Origin: Shewanella marinintestina
GTDB lineage: Bacteria > Pseudomonadota > Gammaproteobacteria > Enterobacterales > Shewanellaceae
Reading direction: 5' to 3'
DNA: 64,000 bases
NCBI RefSeq assembly: GCF_023283845.1
Contig: NZ_JAKILC010000006.1
Span: forward strand, 226,700-290,699
In this document: positions 28,836 to 39,127 of the stretch, one piece after another
Layout of the letters: each line of letters starts with the position of its first letter
How positions within the stretch are numbered: position 1 is the stretch's first letter
Translations under genes and position numbers: made by a program
Notes under the pieces: model-generated
What the model saw: the letters and a program-made list of their open reading frames with translations, nothing else
The model's database searches: none
Told to the model about the DNA's origin: nothing

Positions 28836-29495
28836 ATGAATAATTTGAGCAGCTTCACAAAAAACACTTATCTATGGGTGATATTGAGCATCTTTTTAAT
28901 TAGTGGTTGCTCAACTACCATACCAGACAACCTAGTTCCCGTCTCTGTTAACAAAGTGCAGCAGGCTCGTGCGTGGGAAATGCAGGGAAAACTTGCAGTT
29001 AGAACGCCTCAAGATAGATTTAGCACTAATCTATATTGGCTTCATAGCCCAGATCGCGACGAGTTAAAGTTAACCACAATGTTAGGTACTACGGTCTTGT
29101 CTTTATCCAGCCAAGCTGGGCTTGTTACACTAGAGGTGGATGGCCAGACTTATCAAGATACTGACGCTCAGCGTCTACTAACTCGTGTATCTGGCTGGTC
29201 CATTCCGCTTGATTCATTGCCACTGTGGATAACAGGTCAACTAACACAAGGCGATGAGCTGATTAGTAGTGATAGTCAGCAGCGTCCAATAAAGATAATC
29301 AATGCCGAGCAATTACCACCTTGGGAAGTCGAATTTAGCAGTTGGCAAACCCAAAGCGGCGCCGAAGTACCTCGCCTTCTCAAGTTACAACGAGATAACC
29401 TGCGCTTAAAATTGCAATTAACCCAATGGCAAGCTCTTGCTCCCCAAGGGCAGACACTTATTCAACCCACCTCTGACACTGAGAATTCTTTATGA
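28836..29495 (+). CDS. lolB: Outer-membrane lipoprotein LolB
   Basis: A 219-aa lipoprotein that receives lipoproteins from LolA and inserts them into the outer membrane. The signal peptide ends in the lipobox LISGC with Cys25. Family features follow: [28 protein letters not shown] near 45-72, [31 protein letters not shown] and [15 protein letters not shown]. It overlaps ispE by 4 bases and diverges from hemA, the same arrangement as E. coli. Confidence 0.95.
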   Translation: MNNLSSFTKNTYLWVILSIFLISGCSTTIPDNLVPVSVNKVQQARAWEMQGKLAVRTPQDRFSTNLYWLHSPDRDELKLTTMLGTTVLSLSSQAGLVTLEVDGQTYQDTDAQRLLTRVSGWSIPLDSLPLWITGQLTQGDELISSDSQQRPIKIINAEQLPPWEVEFSSWQTQSGAEVPRLLKLQRDNLRLKLQLTQWQALAPQGQTLIQPTSDTENSL

Positions 29496-30346
29496 CTGCG
29501 TCACTTTCATTGGGCTGGCCAGCACCAGCAAAGTTGAACCTGTTTTTACATATCAATGGCCGCCGAGAAGATGGCTATCATGAACTACAAACTCTATTTC
29601 AATTTGTAGAACATTGTGATTACTTAGATTTCAAAGTATTAAACAAGCCAACACTCAAGTTACACTCCAACTTAGCAGGCGTTGTCGCCGACAGCGATAA
29701 CTTAATTCTCAAAGCCGCAAAATCACTCCAAAGTTATACCAATTGTCAATTCGGTGCAGAGATATGGTTAGACAAACGCTTACCTATGGGCGGAGGCTTG
29801 GGAGGAGGCTCATCAGACGCGGCAACGACACTAGTAGCATTAAATCAGCTATGGGAAACCGGGTTATCAACGCAGGAATTGGCAAAGCTTGGTTTAATGC
29901 TTGGCGCTGATGTACCTGTTTTTATTAATAGTTTCTCAGCATTTGCTGAGGGTGTAGGCGAAAAGCTGATAAATGTAGAACCACTTGAAGCTTGGTATTT
30001 AGTTTTGATTCCACAAGTACATGTATCGACTGCTGAAGTATTCCAAGACCCAGATCTGCCACGTAATACCCCAAAGCTAAGTCTTGAGACATTAATGAGT
30101 AGCTCTTGGCAAAATGACTGCCAAGCATTAGTCGCAAAACGTCACCCTCAAGTTGCCAAGACCTTGGACTGGCTGCTAGAATATGCGCCGTCCAGAATGA
30201 CCGGAACAGGAGCTTGTGTTTTCGGTCAATTCGAACAGGAGCATGAAGCTAAAGATGTATTGGCGAAATTGCCTGCATCGATTCAAGGCTTTGTTGCAAA
30301 AGGGGCAAATATATCGCCGTTAGCATTGAGATTAGCTCAATGCTAA
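29492..30346 (+). CDS. ispE: 4-diphosphocytidyl-2-C-methyl-D-erythritol kinase
   Basis: A GHMP-family kinase of the MEP isoprenoid pathway, 284 aa. [29 protein letters not shown] near 9-37 and the glycine-rich ATP loop [22 protein letters not shown] near 92-113 are diagnostic; [12 protein letters not shown] near 236-247 is the third GHMP motif. It overlaps lolB and lies 66 bp before prs. Confidence 0.96.
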   Translation: MTASLSLGWPAPAKLNLFLHINGRREDGYHELQTLFQFVEHCDYLDFKVLNKPTLKLHSNLAGVVADSDNLILKAAKSLQSYTNCQFGAEIWLDKRLPMGGGLGGGSSDAATTLVALNQLWETGLSTQELAKLGLMLGADVPVFINSFSAFAEGVGEKLINVEPLEAWYLVLIPQVHVSTAEVFQDPDLPRNTPKLSLETLMSSSWQNDCQALVAKRHPQVAKTLDWLLEYAPSRMTGTGACVFGQFEQEHEAKDVLAKLPASIQGFVAKGANISPLALRLAQC

Positions 30347-30412
30347 CCAACATTCTGGGATACTTTTTTAATCCCAGCCACTATCATGAAGCATACGCCT
30401 GAGGTTCATACA

Positions 30413-31360
30413 GTGCCTGACATTAAACTTTTTGCCGGTAACGCAACACCTAGTCTCGCTAAGAAGATAGCCGATCGTCTATTTTGTAAACTTGGAGACG
30501 CAGAGGTAGGCGTTTTCAGTGACGGCGAAATCAGTGTCCAAATTAATGAAAATGTACGTGGTGCGGATGTATTCATCATTCAATCTACTTGCGCTCCTAC
30601 TAACGATAACCTAATGGAACTTATCGTTATGGTTGACGCGCTTCGTCGTGCATCAGCTGGTCGTATTACAGCGGTTATTCCTTACTTTGGTTACGCACGT
30701 CAGGACCGCCGTGTTCGTAGTGCTCGTGTACCTATCACAGCTAAAGTTGTTGCGGATTTCCTTTCAAGCGTTGGTGTTGACCGCGTATTGACTTGTGATC
30801 TTCACGCAGAGCAAATTCAAGGTTTCTTTGACGTTCCAGTTGATAACGTGTTCGGTAGCCCAGTTCTACTAGAAGATATGTTAGCTAAGAACTTAGAAAA
30901 CCCAGTAGTTGTTTCTCCTGACATCGGTGGTGTTGTTCGTGCACGTGCTGTAGCTAAACTATTAGATGATTCTGACCTAGCAATCATCGATAAGCGTCGC
31001 CCACAAGCTAACGTTGCTCAAGTAATGCATATCATTGGTGACGTTCAAGGCCGTGACTGCATCATCGTTGATGACATGATCGATACTGGCGGTACACTAT
31101 GTAAAGCAGCCGAAGCACTAAAAGAGCACGGTGCAAATCGCGTATTCGCTTATGCAACTCACCCTGTATTCTCTGGCAACGCAGCTAAGAACATTGCTGA
31201 ATCAGTAATTGATGAAGTGATTGTAACGGACACGATTCCATTGAGCCCTGAAATTGCAGCTCTAGACAAAGTTTCACAGCTGACAATGTCTACAGTGATG
31301 GCAGAAGCAATCCGCCGTGTAAGCAATGAAGAGTCTATTTCTGCAATGTTTAAGCACTAA
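30413..31360 (+). CDS. prs: Ribose-phosphate pyrophosphokinase
   Basis: It makes PRPP from ribose-5-phosphate and ATP for purine, pyrimidine, histidine, tryptophan and NAD synthesis. The GTG at 30413 ([20 protein letters not shown]) is chosen because it gives 315 aa, the length of E. coli Prs, which also starts at GTG, and because GAGG lies 8 bases upstream. Features are [35 protein letters not shown], the PRPP loop [20 protein letters not shown] near 212-231, and [12 protein letters not shown]. Codon choice is strongly biased, as expected for a highly expressed gene. Confidence 0.97.
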   Translation: MPDIKLFAGNATPSLAKKIADRLFCKLGDAEVGVFSDGEISVQINENVRGADVFIIQSTCAPTNDNLMELIVMVDALRRASAGRITAVIPYFGYARQDRRVRSARVPITAKVVADFLSSVGVDRVLTCDLHAEQIQGFFDVPVDNVFGSPVLLEDMLAKNLENPVVVSPDIGGVVRARAVAKLLDDSDLAIIDKRRPQANVAQVMHIIGDVQGRDCIIVDDMIDTGGTLCKAAEALKEHGANRVFAYATHPVFSGNAAKNIAESVIDEVIVTDTIPLSPEIAALDKVSQLTMSTVMAEAIRRVSNEESISAMFKH

Positions 31361-31395
31361 TTCATTACGAGTTAAACTGAAACTAAAGCAGTAAT

Positions 31396-31424
31396 AAAAA
31401 CGCACTCCATGGAGTGCGTTTTTT
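31396..31424 (+). terminator. Terminator of prs
   Basis: AAAAACGCACTCC / GGAGTGCGTTTTT is a perfect inverted repeat with a T-run, 36 bases after the prs stop. It also has an A-run on its left and can act for the convergent gene at 31453. Confidence 0.9.
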
Positions 31425-31452
31425 ATGCCATCAAATTATTCAACTACCCCAT

Positions 31453-33225
31453 TCACGAAGTCCTTAATTCTGTAGGTAGATTTTTAATAAACTGACGATA
31501 CTTAAGCTTATTCAAAAGCTTGTGACCATACTTCTGCTGAATAAGTGGTAGTGTATACTGAAGATGAAAACCACCAAAACGAGCAATGTCTATACTGTTC
31601 AAATATCGATTGACCAAAGGCAAGTAATCAATATTAAATCCTGCCAAGTTCAAAACAACATCAGATAATGCTGCTTTATTTTGGCTACTTCTTAGTAAGT
31701 CGGCATCACTAAAAGCACAGAGGTTATCCACCATCTGCATCATGAGCTCTGCCGCACCGGGTATCTTAATAGCCATTGCGGCAAATTCGGCTTCTGGCCG
31801 TTTACAGCCATCTTTATCCTCTATCAGCCACTCGAGACGATTCCCCTTTATATGCTCAGCCAAACAAGCCGTTCGCTGCTGCATTTGTTGGAGCCCCTCA
31901 AGTAAACATTCAGGCAAGGCAAGATAATCGATACTAATGACGTTGATGCCGTCTGGTGTGAACGCCATTCTATGCGCCTCAGACATTTCTAATTCTGCTT
32001 GCTTGCCTTCTTGATAGCTGAGTATCTGTTGCTCGATTTCATTATCACAGGGCTTAACCTCACTAATATCTACGATTTTTATATCAAAGTTGATCACAGC
32101 CAATTGCTCACTGTTTAGCATCTCGAGGTGATAGCCATATTGATTAAATGCTACTTGATTAAGTAGATTTAGTCGCTCTCTGGTCTGATTTAATCGTGTC
32201 GGTTTCAATAGTGGTGACATACCTGCCAACTGGTAGCTCTGTTCGCTACCGCTCAAATAGAGCTTACGCAGAATGCCGTCAGTCCAACAGACCCAACAAG
32301 CATCTTCATGTTCGCTAAAGCGAATACCTTTAAGGGTATCAACCCACTCTTCAAGAGCGTCCTCCACTACATCATCATCTATATCCTCATCTGCAAAATA
32401 GGCTTGCAGAGTCTGACGAGTCTCTGAATCAAGCATCTGATCTGTATCATTGTCGTACCAACGAAGTGTGTTCACCCATAAAGTGTTGAAGCTGTTAAGG
32501 TCGATTAGCTGCAGCTGAAAACCCAGTTGAAGATCAACATCACTTTCTTTGCATGGCAGTGCATCGACGAAAGGAAGCAATGCCAGATCTCTGTCAGTGC
32601 AAAGACCAAGCATATTTTGAGTCTTGAAGCTGCCAGTGGCAGGTAAGCTGTCGAGAAGATGATAATCAGTTGTGCCGGTTACCGGATCAATACACCAAAA
32701 GCCTTGGCTTCTTTTGTTCAGTTTCCTGCTGCGATTTTGATAGAAAAGAAAGTTACCGTCACTCCGGCGATGTAGCTGCTGAATATCGAGATACTCTGGC
32801 AATTGCATTTCGGCAAAAAGGCTCCAATCTCTTAAAGACCAGCCATACAAGCGGTCGCCCTGTTCATCATCAATTTCTGCTGTAATGGCGTACCAGAACT
32901 CCTGCCGAGCTTTATCAAGCCAGCCTTTGCCACCATAAACTCCCAATACCGCTAAAGTGGTTTGCAAAGCCAGGTTGCCCTGAATATCCCCTCTATATAT
33001 AAGCCCTGTAGTCGTCGCGACAACAAACTCATCATCGTTATAAAACGCTGCCAAACTAATATCATGTTCACTACGCAGTCCATCAAGCTCAAGCTGCCAA
33101 TGCAATGTATTACATCCGTCTGGCAAAGGAGATAGCAGCTGTAACTCAATCGAGTTAGTCTGGCTAATGATATGTAATATATAGGCTGGTTTCATCATTG
33201 ATCCCATGAGTTCTGTAGCAAACAT
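31453..33225 (-). CDS. Hypothetical protein, 590 aa, beta-rich
   Basis: I do not recognise this protein. It has no convincing signal peptide or membrane helix, is acidic (especially residues 280-300, DEDIDDDVVEDALEEW) and, for about the first 330 residues, is rich in short beta-like segments ending in aromatic residues (FVVATTTGLIYRG, LYGWSLRDWSLFAEM, NFLFYQNRSRKL), suggesting a beta-propeller-like N-terminal half. The C-terminal 120 residues look helical. The start is uncertain; an ATG 10-11 codons downstream (near 33195) would give MKPAYILHI. It stands alone between the prs terminator and the tRNA operon. Confidence 0.65.
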   Translation of the reverse strand: MFATELMGSMMKPAYILHIISQTNSIELQLLSPLPDGCNTLHWQLELDGLRSEHDISLAAFYNDDEFVVATTTGLIYRGDIQGNLALQTTLAVLGVYGGKGWLDKARQEFWYAITAEIDDEQGDRLYGWSLRDWSLFAEMQLPEYLDIQQLHRRSDGNFLFYQNRSRKLNKRSQGFWCIDPVTGTTDYHLLDSLPATGSFKTQNMLGLCTDRDLALLPFVDALPCKESDVDLQLGFQLQLIDLNSFNTLWVNTLRWYDNDTDQMLDSETRQTLQAYFADEDIDDDVVEDALEEWVDTLKGIRFSEHEDACWVCWTDGILRKLYLSGSEQSYQLAGMSPLLKPTRLNQTRERLNLLNQVAFNQYGYHLEMLNSEQLAVINFDIKIVDISEVKPCDNEIEQQILSYQEGKQAELEMSEAHRMAFTPDGINVISIDYLALPECLLEGLQQMQQRTACLAEHIKGNRLEWLIEDKDGCKRPEAEFAAMAIKIPGAAELMMQMVDNLCAFSDADLLRSSQNKAALSDVVLNLAGFNIDYLPLVNRYLNSIDIARFGGFHLQYTLPLIQQKYGHKLLNKLKYRQFIKNLPTELRTS

Positions 33226-33500
33226 TTTAACCCGTTAAATCGACGAAGTTATAATTTAACGCGGTAGTGATTTGGCATTATTTTTGCCAATTTATTATAC
33301 CTAGCAGAATTAGAAATTGATTCACTCAAAGAAATATTGAATATAGTAATTCAATCATATAGATGAAATAACAGTACCTGTTCGATTACGAATTTCAGCG
33401 AACTCAAATTTAATCGTCGTTGAAAGCAGTAAAATGATGGTCTGAGCGGTATAGAAAGATATGTTAAAGCGATTCGAAAGATGTATAAAACGCCAAATGC
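33226..33500. other. Intergenic stretch between the 590-aa gene and the tRNA operon
   Basis: About 275 bp (310 to the first tRNA) of AT-rich DNA. No gene is visible. The promoter of the leftward 590-aa gene should lie at its left edge. Confidence 0.5.
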
Positions 33501-33532
33501 AAAAAAGCTCATCCTAAGATGAGCTTTCTTTT
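33501..33532 (-). terminator. Terminator of the 13-tRNA operon
   Basis: AAAGCTCATC / GATGAGCTTT with a 4-nt loop. On the minus strand it ends in TTTTTTGC, 3 bases after the last tRNA-Gln gene. Confidence 0.9.
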
Positions 33533-33535
33533 ATA

Positions 33536-33610
33536 TGGCTGGGGTACCAGGATTTGAACCTGGGAATGCCGAGATCAAAACCCGGTGCCTTACCGCTTGG
33601 CGATACCCCA
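33536..33610 (-). tRNA. tRNA-Gln (UUG), copy 1
   Basis: A 75-nt cloverleaf on the minus strand beginning TGGGGTATCGCCAAGCGGTA, with anticodon stem-loop CCGGGTTTTGATCTCGG giving UUG, and an encoded CCA. It is the promoter-distal gene of the leftward array. Confidence 0.97.
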
Positions 33611-33630
33611 ACAAAACTGGTTAAACTCGA

Positions 33631-33715
<85 letters not shown>

Positions 33716-33801
33716 ATCGAAGTTTACTGCAAGTTACCTTGCTTCATCTTACAAGCAATAAAGTTTATAAGATAAGGTCAATGAATTAACCTTTTAAAAA
33801 A

Positions 33802-33876
33802 TGGCTGGGGTACCAGGATTTGAACCTGGGAATGCCGAGATCAAAACCCGGTGCCTTACCGCTTGGCGATACCCCA
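33802..33876 (-). tRNA. tRNA-Gln (UUG), copy 2
   Basis: Identical in sequence to copy 1; 75 nt with CCA. Confidence 0.97.
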
Positions 33877-33896
33877 ATAAATCTTGTTAAATTCGA

Positions 33897-33981
<85 letters not shown>

Positions 33982-34067
33982 ATCGAACTTTGCTGCAAGT
34001 TTCCTTGCTTTTATCTTACAACCTTTAGAGCTTATAAGACAAGGTCAATTGCTTAACCTTTTAAAAA

Positions 34068-34142
34068 TGGCTGGGGTACCAGGATTTGAACCTGGGAATG
34101 CCGAGATCAAAACCCGGTGCCTTACCGCTTGGCGATACCCCA
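34068..34142 (-). tRNA. tRNA-Gln (UUG), copy 3
   Basis: Same 75-nt sequence as the other copies; anticodon UUG, CCA encoded. Confidence 0.97.
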
Positions 34143-34191
34143 ATCAATCTTTCTCACTCACAACCAGCCATGGCTAATCATGCTAAATAAA

Positions 34192-34276
<85 letters not shown>

Positions 34277-34331
34277 ACAGACTCTGTTTCACATCCAGAA
34301 CACGATGTTCATATTTTACATCTTGAAAAGA

Positions 34332-34408
34332 TGGTAGCAATGGCGGGACTTGAACCTGCGACCCCAGCATTATGAGTGCTGTGCTCTAACCAGCTGAGCT
34401 ACATTGCC
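34332..34408 (-). tRNA. tRNA-Met (CAU, elongator), copy 1
   Basis: A 77-nt tRNA beginning GGCAATGTAGCTCAGCTGGT with anticodon arm CAGCA-CTCATAA-TGCTG (CAU). The G1-U72 wobble pair, the D-arm and the absence of the initiator-specific three G-C pairs in the anticodon stem identify it as elongator Met. Confidence 0.95.
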
Positions 34409-34413
34409 AAAGA

Positions 34414-34488
34414 TGGCTGGGGTACCAGGATTTGAACCTGGGAATGCCGAGATCAAAACCCGGTGCCTTACCGCTTGGCGATACCCCA
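34414..34488 (-). tRNA. tRNA-Gln (UUG), copy 4
   Basis: Same 75-nt sequence; lies 5 bp from tRNA-Met copy 1, inside the 343-bp duplication unit. Confidence 0.97.
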
Positions 34489-34534
34489 AAAATCTTGTTT
34501 CAGCAACAAGCCTTAGCTCATCACTTAAATTAAA

Positions 34535-34619
<85 letters not shown>

Positions 34620-34674
34620 ACAGACTCTGTTTCACATCCAGAACACGATGTTCATATTTTACATCTTGAAAAGA

Positions 34675-34751
34675 TGGTAGCAATGGCGGGACTTGAACCT
34701 GCGACCCCAGCATTATGAGTGCTGTGCTCTAACCAGCTGAGCTACATTGCC
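34675..34751 (-). tRNA. tRNA-Met (CAU, elongator), copy 2
   Basis: Same 77-nt sequence as copy 1, offset 343 bp. Confidence 0.95.
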
Positions 34752-34756
34752 AAAGA

Positions 34757-34831
34757 TGGCTGGGGTACCAGGATTTGAACCTGGGAATGCCGAGATCAAA
34801 ACCCGGTGCCTTACCGCTTGGCGATACCCCA
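34757..34831 (-). tRNA. tRNA-Gln (UUG), copy 5
   Basis: Same 75-nt sequence, offset 343 bp from copy 4. Confidence 0.97.
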
Positions 34832-34877
34832 AAAATCTTGTTTCAGCAACAAGCCTTAGCTCATCACTTAAATTAAA

Positions 34878-34962
<85 letters not shown>

Positions 34963-35020
34963 ACTGCATCAAGTTTTACATCTAGATTAAGATGACTCTA
35001 TTTTTCATCCAGAGTAAAGA

Positions 35021-35097
35021 TGGTAGCAATGGCGGGACTTGAACCTGCGACCCCAGCATTATGAGTGCTGTGCTCTAACCAGCTGAGCTACATTGCC
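35021..35097 (-). tRNA. tRNA-Met (CAU, elongator), copy 3
   Basis: Same 77-nt sequence. It is the promoter-proximal gene of the array, so the transcript order is Met-Leu-Gln, Met-Leu-Gln, Met-Leu-Gln, Leu-Gln, Leu-Gln. Confidence 0.95.
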
Positions 35098-35136
35098 ATC
35101 TTTCTTTTTCACCCCCCTGTCTGGGGAACGGGGCGT

Positions 35137-35165
35137 ATTATGCTTATTCGGCTTAATCAGGTCAA
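35137..35165 (-). promoter_or_regulatory. Promoter of the 13-tRNA operon
   Basis: On the minus strand, -35 TTGACC (35160-35165), a 17-bp spacer and -10 CATAAT (35137-35142) are followed by a GC-rich ACGCCCC discriminator, the pattern of stringently controlled stable-RNA promoters. It lies 40 bp upstream of the first tRNA-Met. Confidence 0.85.
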
Positions 35166-35572
35166 CTGCTTTTTTCTGCAAATTTACCGAAACAGCATTG
35201 TTCGGCGATAAGTTCACCAAACTGAGCAACAGACACCCAAAAAAGGGCCTTTTCTAAGAAAGTTTTAGCGCTTTTCACACTTGAGCATAGCTACTAAGGT
35301 AAATTTTATTAGCCAATAGCACTGTCCGAGTATACTCAAATGACCTTTTCACACCTATATCGATAGCTTTTATATAGCAGTTTAAAATAGCAGCCGCTAA
35401 ATTCTCTGTTAAATACTCGACCTCTCCTAGTCATCAGCATCGTTTAATGAACTACGATAGCTAAACAACTTATGATCACTTCAAAGTGATGATTGATAGC
35501 TCTAAAACAATTACTAACAAACTTCGACAACAATAAAAGAACAGCTATATATTGTAAGCAAACCTTAGATAC
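35166..35572. other. Intergenic region between tRNA promoter and ychF terminator
   Basis: About 400 bp of AT-rich DNA with no credible gene. Its only clear structure is a small ATCACTT / AAGTGAT hairpin near 35474-35489. Confidence 0.5.
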
Positions 35573-35601
35573 AAAAACGGCGACTATATAAGTCGCCGTT
35601 T
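35573..35601 (-). terminator. Terminator of pth-ychF
   Basis: AACGGCGACT / AGTCGCCGTT with a 6-8 nt loop. On the minus strand it is followed by TTTTTGT; it starts 22 bp after the ychF stop. Confidence 0.85.
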
Positions 35602-35623
35602 GCTATTTAACGTTTAGTCAAAC

Positions 35624-36715
35624 TTAAACGTTAAATAGGAAGTGCATGACATCACCGTCTTTAACAGTATATGTCTTACCTTCTACACGAAGCTTACCCG
35701 CTTCTTTCGCGCCCGCTTCACCTTTATAAGTGATGAAGTCTTCGTAAGCCATAACTTGAGCACGAATAAAGCCACGTTCAAAGTCAGTGTGAATGACACC
35801 AGCCGCTTGTGGTGCACTTGCGCCAACACGAACAGTCCAAGCACGAACTTCTTTAACACCTGCAGTGAAGTAAGTTTGTAGATTTAGTAGTTCGTAACCG
35901 GCGCGAATAACGCGGTCAAGACCTGGCTCTTCTAGACCTAGATCAGCCATGAATTCTTCACGGTCTTCAGCGTCCATTTCAGCAAGCTCAGACTCGATAG
36001 CCGCACACACAGCAACAACAACTGCATTTTCCTCAGCAGCAAGTGCTTTAACTGTATCTAGATGAGGGTTATTTTCAAAACCGTCTTCAGCTACGTTTGC
36101 AATGTACATTGTTGGCTTAAGTGTTAGGAAGTTTAAGTAACCAATTGCAGCTAGCTCTTCTTTACTTAGATCCATAGAACGTAGCATTTTGCCTTCGTCT
36201 AGAACTGGACGCATTTTTTCAAGTACAGCCACTTCAAACTTAGCTTCAGCGTCGCCGCCTTTAGCACGCTTTGCTTGACGAGTGATAGCACGTTCACATG
36301 AATCAAGGTCTGCAAGAGCAAGCTCGGTGTTGATCACTTCGATATCACTTGCTGGGTCTACTTTATTTGCAACGTGAACAATGTTGTCGTCTTCAAAACA
36401 ACGCACAACATGACCAATTGCGTCAGTTTCACGGATGTTAGCTAGGAATTTGTTACCTAGGCCTTCACCTTTAGATGCACCAGCAACAAGACCTGCAATG
36501 TCAACAAATTCCATTGTTGTTGCTAATACACGCTCAGGCTTGACGATTTCAGCTAAAGCATCAAGACGCGAGTCCGGAACTGGAACCACACCTGTATTTG
36601 GTTCAATAGTACAGAACGGGAAGTTTGACGCTTCGATGCCAGCTTTAGTTAGTGCGTTGAAAAGTGTTGATTTACCAACGTTTGGCAGGCCTACGATGCC
36701 GCATTTGAAACCCAT
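35624..36715 (-). CDS. ychF: Redox-regulated ATPase/GTPase YchF
   Basis: An Obg-related P-loop NTPase of 363 aa, the usual length. G1 is [20 protein letters not shown] at 7-26, [21 protein letters not shown] lies at 33-53, and [22 protein letters not shown] at 70-91. The C-terminal TGS domain ends [19 protein letters not shown]. YchF prefers ATP and associates with ribosomes; its exact role in stress is debated. It lies 52 bp downstream of pth, the conserved pth-ychF pair. Confidence 0.97.
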   Translation of the reverse strand: MGFKCGIVGLPNVGKSTLFNALTKAGIEASNFPFCTIEPNTGVVPVPDSRLDALAEIVKPERVLATTMEFVDIAGLVAGASKGEGLGNKFLANIRETDAIGHVVRCFEDDNIVHVANKVDPASDIEVINTELALADLDSCERAITRQAKRAKGGDAEAKFEVAVLEKMRPVLDEGKMLRSMDLSKEELAAIGYLNFLTLKPTMYIANVAEDGFENNPHLDTVKALAAEENAVVVAVCAAIESELAEMDAEDREEFMADLGLEEPGLDRVIRAGYELLNLQTYFTAGVKEVRAWTVRVGASAPQAAGVIHTDFERGFIRAQVMAYEDFITYKGEAGAKEAGKLRVEGKTYTVKDGDVMHFLFNV

Positions 36716-36767
36716 ATTGTTACCTTTATATCAATGAATGACTTGAAGCAAAGCTCCAAGCACTTGT

Positions 36768-37352
36768 TTAAGCTTTAAAAGAATGCAGTCTATGCATCGC
36801 CTTTGCCATATCTTGGTTGAACAAGATCTCTGTCGAACGAACCGCTTCATCTATTGCGGCGTCCATCAGCTCTTGATCGGTTGGGGATGCTTTGCTTAGC
36901 ACATAGTTGCTCACCTGGTTTTTATCACCTGGGTGACCAACACCAATACGTAAGCGGTAGAAGCCTTTATCATTAGCAAGTTTTGCAATGATATCTTTAA
37001 GGCCATTATGACCACCGTGACCACCACCCAACTTAAATTTGGCTACACCCGGTGGCATATCGAGCTCATCGTGTGCAACTAATATCTCTTCTGGCGCGAT
37101 TCTAAAAAAGTTCGCTAATGCGCCAACCGACTTACCACTTAAGTTCATAAAGGTTGTCGGGATTAACAGACGGACATCTTTGCCATGTAAGGTGACTCGC
37201 GCCGTCATGCCAAAATATTTAGTATCTAATACTAATGTGGCACCACAGATCCTAGCGAGTTCTTCAACGTACCACGCACCAGCATTATGGCGAGTCCGTT
37301 CGTACTGCGCGCCGGGATTTGCAAGCCCGACAATCAGTTTAATATTGCTCAT
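36768..37352 (-). CDS. pth: Peptidyl-tRNA hydrolase
   Basis: It releases peptides from prematurely dropped peptidyl-tRNA. The 194-aa sequence contains [25 protein letters not shown] with the family's Asn10 and His21 equivalents, [17 protein letters not shown] near 68-84, [30 protein letters not shown] near 93-122 with the catalytic Asp and Asn, and [12 protein letters not shown]. First gene of a two-gene operon with ychF. Confidence 0.96.
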   Translation of the reverse strand: MSNIKLIVGLANPGAQYERTRHNAGAWYVEELARICGATLVLDTKYFGMTARVTLHGKDVRLLIPTTFMNLSGKSVGALANFFRIAPEEILVAHDELDMPPGVAKFKLGGGHGGHNGLKDIIAKLANDKGFYRLRIGVGHPGDKNQVSNYVLSKASPTDQELMDAAIDEAVRSTEILFNQDMAKAMHRLHSFKA

Positions 37353-37556
37353 AGCACCCTGTCTGTATTGGCCTAAATTAGGTTTTGTCGTTGCTTAAAT
37401 AAAGTAACAACAAAATTAAAAACGCGACATTTTAGCACTCAAATAGCCTGCCAACAAATTATACGCAAATATTGCGCAATCTAAATATATTGTTCAGCGC
37501 CTTTTTCGCCACTTACACCAGCATAATGACTGATAAAACTAATAAAAATTAATCAC

Positions 37557-37585
37557 AAAAAAACCGGATCCAAGATCCGGTTTAT
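37557..37585 (-). terminator. Terminator of ubiF
   Basis: AACCGGATC / GATCCGGTT with a 4-nt loop, followed on the minus strand by TTTTTTTGTG; 40 bp after the stop. Confidence 0.9.
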
Positions 37586-37625
37586 TGAATAGTAAGCTAA
37601 GTTAGCTTTATCCGTTCACGCTTAA

Positions 37626-38810
37626 CTAAAAGCCCATCGCATATTTCAGCACCTGCTTTTTAATCGGCGAATCAATATTGGCTAGCTTTAACGCACCATT
37701 ACGCAGAAGTTTAAGTGGTAAAATATCATTACTAAAGCTGGCATAGAAAAGATCCATCGTTGACATCATGAGCTTATTGTCGCGATAACGGCACTTTTGA
37801 AATTCTGCCAATACAGGTTTACGCCACCAGCCTTTGTCATCTTCTAGGTGTTTAGCAATCGTTGTTACCAAAGCATCAACGTCTTTAAAACCTAAATTAA
37901 CTCCCTGCCCTGCTAACGGGTTAATCGTGTGCGCCGCATCACCAAGGATCACTAAGTTATTGCGGTAATAGGTTTGTGCATGCCGACGAGTCAGTTTAAA
38001 GCTCGCTTTACTGACAACGGTAAAGTCGCGATCGAGTCGAGCCGGAAAGTGCAGATCAATCTGCGCCGCTAAGGCTTTATTATTAAGCTGAGTTAACTGG
38101 GCAATTTTATTGGCTTCATCGTACCAGACTAATGAAGCATTGTTGCCTGGTAAAGGTAATAAAGAACGGGGGCCATTTGGAGTAAATTGCTGCCAAGTCA
38201 CATCTTGTTCGTCGCAAGCAGTTTCAATATTAATTAGCATAGCAGACTGAGCATAATCCCAACCACTGATACCAATATTGGCCCACTGACGTACCATAGA
38301 GTTAGCGCCGTCGGCGCCAACTAGTAACCGCGTATCAAAGGTTTCACCATTATCTAATTCTACGCAAATTTTATCGTCCGCCTGCTTGCGAGTTAATTTG
38401 GCTATTTTGGTCGGACAGAATAGGGCTATATTGTCGAGTTGCTGCAAACGTTGCCACAACGCTAATTGGATAAGGCGGTTTTCAACGATATGACCTAAAT
38501 GGGAGCAGCCTATTTGATCACTATGGAAACGGGTTATGCAGTCGTCCATCTCCCAAGTTTCAAGACCTTTATAGGCAACTTTACGCACATGATCTAACCC
38601 TGTTAGTGCGCCTAAACGCTCAAGTAAGGCTTCAGATGCAGCACTAATAGCTGACACGCGTAGGTCTAAGGCCTGTTCACTATCATAAGCTCTTGGTGCA
38701 AAGGCTTCGATAACAGCAACTTTCAACCCAAGCTGCCCAAGTCCAATTGCTGTTGCCGCGCCAACCATACCACCACCTACAACTACGGCATCATACACGC
38801 TGCATTTCAT
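37626..38810 (-). CDS. ubiF: FAD-dependent ubiquinone hydroxylase, UbiF type
   Basis: A 394-aa flavoprotein monooxygenase of ubiquinone synthesis (C6 hydroxylation of demethoxyubiquinol in E. coli). The dinucleotide motif is YDAVVVGGGMVGAATAIGLG near 5-24, DG-type motif RLLVGADGANSMVRQWAN near 160, and LGDAAHTINPLAGQGVNLGFKDVDAL near 288-313. Similarity to E. coli UbiF extends through WQQFTPNGPRSLLPL and the C-terminus LKRQALKYALGL versus IKKQVLKYAMGF. The ATG at 38810 follows AGGTGAAT and gives the E. coli length; a longer in-frame reading back to 38912 is unlikely to be translated. It diverges from miaB, as in E. coli. Confidence 0.9.
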   Translation of the reverse strand: MKCSVYDAVVVGGGMVGAATAIGLGQLGLKVAVIEAFAPRAYDSEQALDLRVSAISAASEALLERLGALTGLDHVRKVAYKGLETWEMDDCITRFHSDQIGCSHLGHIVENRLIQLALWQRLQQLDNIALFCPTKIAKLTRKQADDKICVELDNGETFDTRLLVGADGANSMVRQWANIGISGWDYAQSAMLINIETACDEQDVTWQQFTPNGPRSLLPLPGNNASLVWYDEANKIAQLTQLNNKALAAQIDLHFPARLDRDFTVVSKASFKLTRRHAQTYYRNNLVILGDAAHTINPLAGQGVNLGFKDVDALVTTIAKHLEDDKGWWRKPVLAEFQKCRYRDNKLMMSTMDLFYASFSNDILPLKLLRNGALKLANIDSPIKKQVLKYAMGF

Positions 38811-39127
38811 ATTCACCTGCTCCACTGCGCTTTCTCTCCTAACCTCAATTATGCCCAAGCAGTTTACACCCAAACACACCAATATTAATGCTTTATAAAA
38901 GAAAGTTTGCACTATTTGATACTGAGCAGATTAGCTCTACCTCGCTTTGTAAATAAAGCGCGCCGAAATATGTCGATTAGTGTCAAATTTAACTCTAACG
39001 TGTACAAATGTGTCTAGAGTTAACTTTCCTCACACCTGCTTACAAACCACAAAAGCAAGATGTAAACCATGCCATAGACTCAAACTGTCAAATGGGGGAC
39101 CCCCATAAAACATTAAGTGAGGATATT
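38811..39127. other. Intergenic region with two inverted repeats, between ubiF and the 104-aa gene
   Basis: Holds the divergent promoters. Two structures stand out: TTAACTCTA / TAGAGTTAA arms at 38990-39026 with a 17-nt centre, and ATGGGGGACCCCCAT at 39092-39106, a perfect G/C-run palindrome in an AT-rich setting, 21 bp before the next ATG. Confidence 0.5.

Noticed and set aside
38811..38912. Longer N-terminus for UbiF starting at 38912
   Set aside because: The extra 34 residues are not part of the family, while ATG 38810 has a good ribosome binding site and gives the expected length.
39008..39127. Longer start of the small exported protein at 39008
   Set aside because: It would place 40 residues before a clean signal peptide and read through two inverted repeats of the intergenic region.
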